Assembly: GCF_013378055.1 (NCBI RefSeq)
Contig: NZ_CP051130.1
Span: 1,178,001 to 1,242,000 of the forward strand
Length of the DNA: 64,000 nucleotides
Source: Parasphingopyxis sp. CP4
GTDB taxonomy: Bacteria; Pseudomonadota; Alphaproteobacteria; Sphingomonadales; Sphingomonadaceae
Reading direction: 5' to 3'
Part shown: positions 62,779 to 64,000 of the stretch, in pieces
Layout of the letters: each line of letters opens with the position of its first letter
Numbering within the stretch: position 1 is the first letter of the stretch
Notes under the pieces: generated by a model
What the model was told of the DNA's origin: nothing
What the model saw: the letters and a program-made list of their open reading frames with translations, nothing else
Database searches by the model: none
Made by a program: the position numbers and the translations under genes

Positions 62779-63588
62779 ATGCCTCACACTGTGTTGCTCG
62801 CCAGCGATCTTTCCGCACGCAGCGATCGTGCCCTCGATAGAGCTGTCATGTTGGGCAGCGAGATGGGCGCCTCCGTCACGCTGCTGCATGTGCTCGAAAA
62901 ATCGGCAGCAGAGCGAGATACCCACGAAGTCATCGAACAGATTCGCGCCGACCTGCCCGACAGCGCCGCTGCAGTCGACATCCGCGTTGAACCCGGCTCG
63001 CCGCCCAAAACGATTGCCGCGGCGGCCGAAGGCGCTGACCTGATCGTCACCGGTGTTGCCCGTCATACCAGCCTGGGCGATATCACACTGGGAACCGCCG
63101 TAGACTATATCGTCCGCCGCGCCACCGTGCCGGTTTTGGTCGTCAAGAAACGCCCCAATGCGCGCTATGAACGCCTTGTCGTCGCGACCGATTTTTCAGG
63201 CTGCTCGATTGACGCAATCACCGCTGCCTCAGACCTGTTTCCGACCGCCGATATCCACCTCGTCCACGCCTATGCTGTTCCCTATAGTGGCTGGCTGAAA
63301 TCGGAGGATGTTGAGCGCGAAATTCGTGAAGAAGCCGAAGAGTCGATGGAGGAGTTTCTCGCTGATCCTGCTCTGCCTGAGGCCGTTCGTCCCCGTCTCC
63401 ATCCGCATATCGGATTTGGGCAGATCGAAGCGGTCGTGTATCGATCCCTTCGCGAGCATGATGCAAATTTGCTGGTCCTGGGTACACATGGCCATAGCGG
63501 CTTTGTTCAGGCAACAATCGGCAGCAATGCAACCACGATGCTGACCGGCGCGCCCAGCGATGTGCTGATGGTGCGCAAACAGAAGTAA
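62779..63588 (+). CDS. Tandem-domain universal stress protein
   Basis: A 269-residue protein of two UspA domains. The first (residues 1-130) has TVLLASDLSARSDRALDRAV and ends VPVLVVKK; the second (about 135-268) has RLVVATDFSGCSIDAITAAS and the ATP-binding-type motif GTHGHSGFVQATIGSNATTM. Such proteins aid survival under stress. The frame upstream of ATG 62779 is open but unlike protein. Confidence 0.92.
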   Translation: MPHTVLLASDLSARSDRALDRAVMLGSEMGASVTLLHVLEKSAAERDTHEVIEQIRADLPDSAAAVDIRVEPGSPPKTIAAAAEGADLIVTGVARHTSLGDITLGTAVDYIVRRATVPVLVVKKRPNARYERLVVATDFSGCSIDAITAASDLFPTADIHLVHAYAVPYSGWLKSEDVEREIREEAEESMEEFLADPALPEAVRPRLHPHIGFGQIEAVVYRSLREHDANLLVLGTHGHSGFVQATIGSNATTMLTGAPSDVLMVRKQK

Positions 63589-63665
63589 GAACGGCTCTCT
63601 CAACGGGCCGTTACACGCATGCAATGCCGCCACAGATGTGGTGCGACTGACTATTGGAGAGACAC

Positions 63666-64000
63666 TTGAATATTCGAACCATGAAAATGCTGGCTGCAAC
63701 CGCCGCGATAGCCGTGACGATGCCATTGGCCGCCCAAACAAGCGATGCGCCTGCCATCTCTGTTGAGACTGTCCGCGGTCTGACCGAAACCCTCTCCTCA
63801 GACGAATTTGAAGGCCGCGCGCCGGGCACGCCGGGCGAAGAGCTGACGGTTACGCTCCTCGCCGAGCGCTTTGCCGCCGCGGGCCTCCAGCCTGGCAACA
63901 ATGGCAGCTGGTTCCAGGAAGTGCCGCTTGTTGAAATCGATGCCAACCCGGAGACCGCTGCTCTCTCCTACACGGTAAATGGCGACACGGTGTCCCTTGC
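63666..64000 (+). CDS. M28 family peptidase, N-terminal part (runs off the right edge)
   Basis: The first 111 residues are visible. A signal peptide (MLAATAAIAVTMPLAA-QT) is followed by LSSDEFEGRAPGTPGEEL, LAERFAAAGLQPGNNGSWFQ and EVPLVEI, the usual opening of M28 zinc aminopeptidases. TTG 63666 has GGAG at good spacing; ATG 63681 is an in-frame alternative. The metal ligands lie beyond the window. Confidence 0.82.
   Translation, partial: MNIRTMKMLAATAAIAVTMPLAAQTSDAPAISVETVRGLTETLSSDEFEGRAPGTPGEELTVTLLAERFAAAGLQPGNNGSWFQEVPLVEIDANPETAALSYTVNGDTVSL

Overview
The window reads as a chromosomal segment of an alphaproteobacterium, most likely a sphingomonad (Sphingomonadales). Supporting signs are the C4-type 5-aminolevulinate synthase, the block dnaA / rpsT / mutM / ubiE / ubiB / coaBC / dut, the block secB / Tim44-like / mltA / smr, the order tkt / coiled-coil gene / zapA / 6S RNA / 5-FTHF cyclo-ligase, the high GC content, and a GIY-YIG gene beside interspersed repeats of the kind common in this order. 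The genus cannot be told from the sequence. No transposase, integrase, phage gene or CRISPR array is present.

Layout. 1-2.6 kb: 5' part of transketolase (minus strand), a coiled-coil gene, zapA, 6S RNA, 5-formyl-THF cyclo-ligase, a DUF2842 gene and tRNA-Asp. 2.6-11.1 kb: the main accessory block, three exported DUF11-type proteins followed by a 1,706-residue outer-membrane beta-barrel protein, lying exactly between tRNA-Asp and tRNA-Leu. 11.2-13.7 kb: two DUF805 genes and comM. 13.9-17.4 kb: rpmH-rnpA-yidD-yidC-yihA, which produces ribosomes and the membrane-protein insertase. 17.4-24 kb: GST, dapE, an ATP-grasp gene, the smr-mltA-Tim44 operon and a serine hydrolase. 24-28 kb: secB, murJ, trpS and a DUF4136 lipoprotein behind a perfect palindrome. 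28-29.3 kb: an AT-richer pocket with a sulfotransferase. 29.3-41.3 kb: dnaA, rpsT, mutM, the ubiquinone genes ubiE/ubiB, coaBC, dut, a MoeB-type enzyme, DsrE-like, MAPEG and topA. 41.4-49.1 kb: dprA, plsY, murI, hemA, nitroreductase, rpiB, glyA and nrdR. 49.1-50.4 kb: a repeat-bracketed GIY-YIG gene fused in frame to trmJ. 50.4-54.4 kb: chorismate mutase, a TPR protein, rpsD and a frameshifted thioesterase. 54.5-57.4 kb: a duplicated two-gene module (small membrane protein plus fatty-acid desaturase) around a TetR gene. 57.5-64 kb: a penicillin-acylase-family enzyme, YaiI, an S9 peptidase, YbaN, a two-domain universal stress protein and the start of an M28 peptidase.

Most of the window is conserved housekeeping content in tight operons (many ATGA, GTGA or TTGA overlaps). 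The points of novelty are (i) the GIY-YIG::TrmJ fusion bracketed by inverted copies of a roughly 50-bp repeat, which looks like the footprint of a small GIY-YIG-linked mobile repeat; (ii) the DUF11 surface cluster with its giant barrel; (iii) the duplicated desaturase/small-protein modules with a TetR gene and near-palindromic operator between them; and (iv) several odd expression signals: a plsY gene without a canonical start codon, an rnpA frame open across all of rpmH, homopolymeric G runs acting as ribosome-binding sites, and a T8 frameshift.
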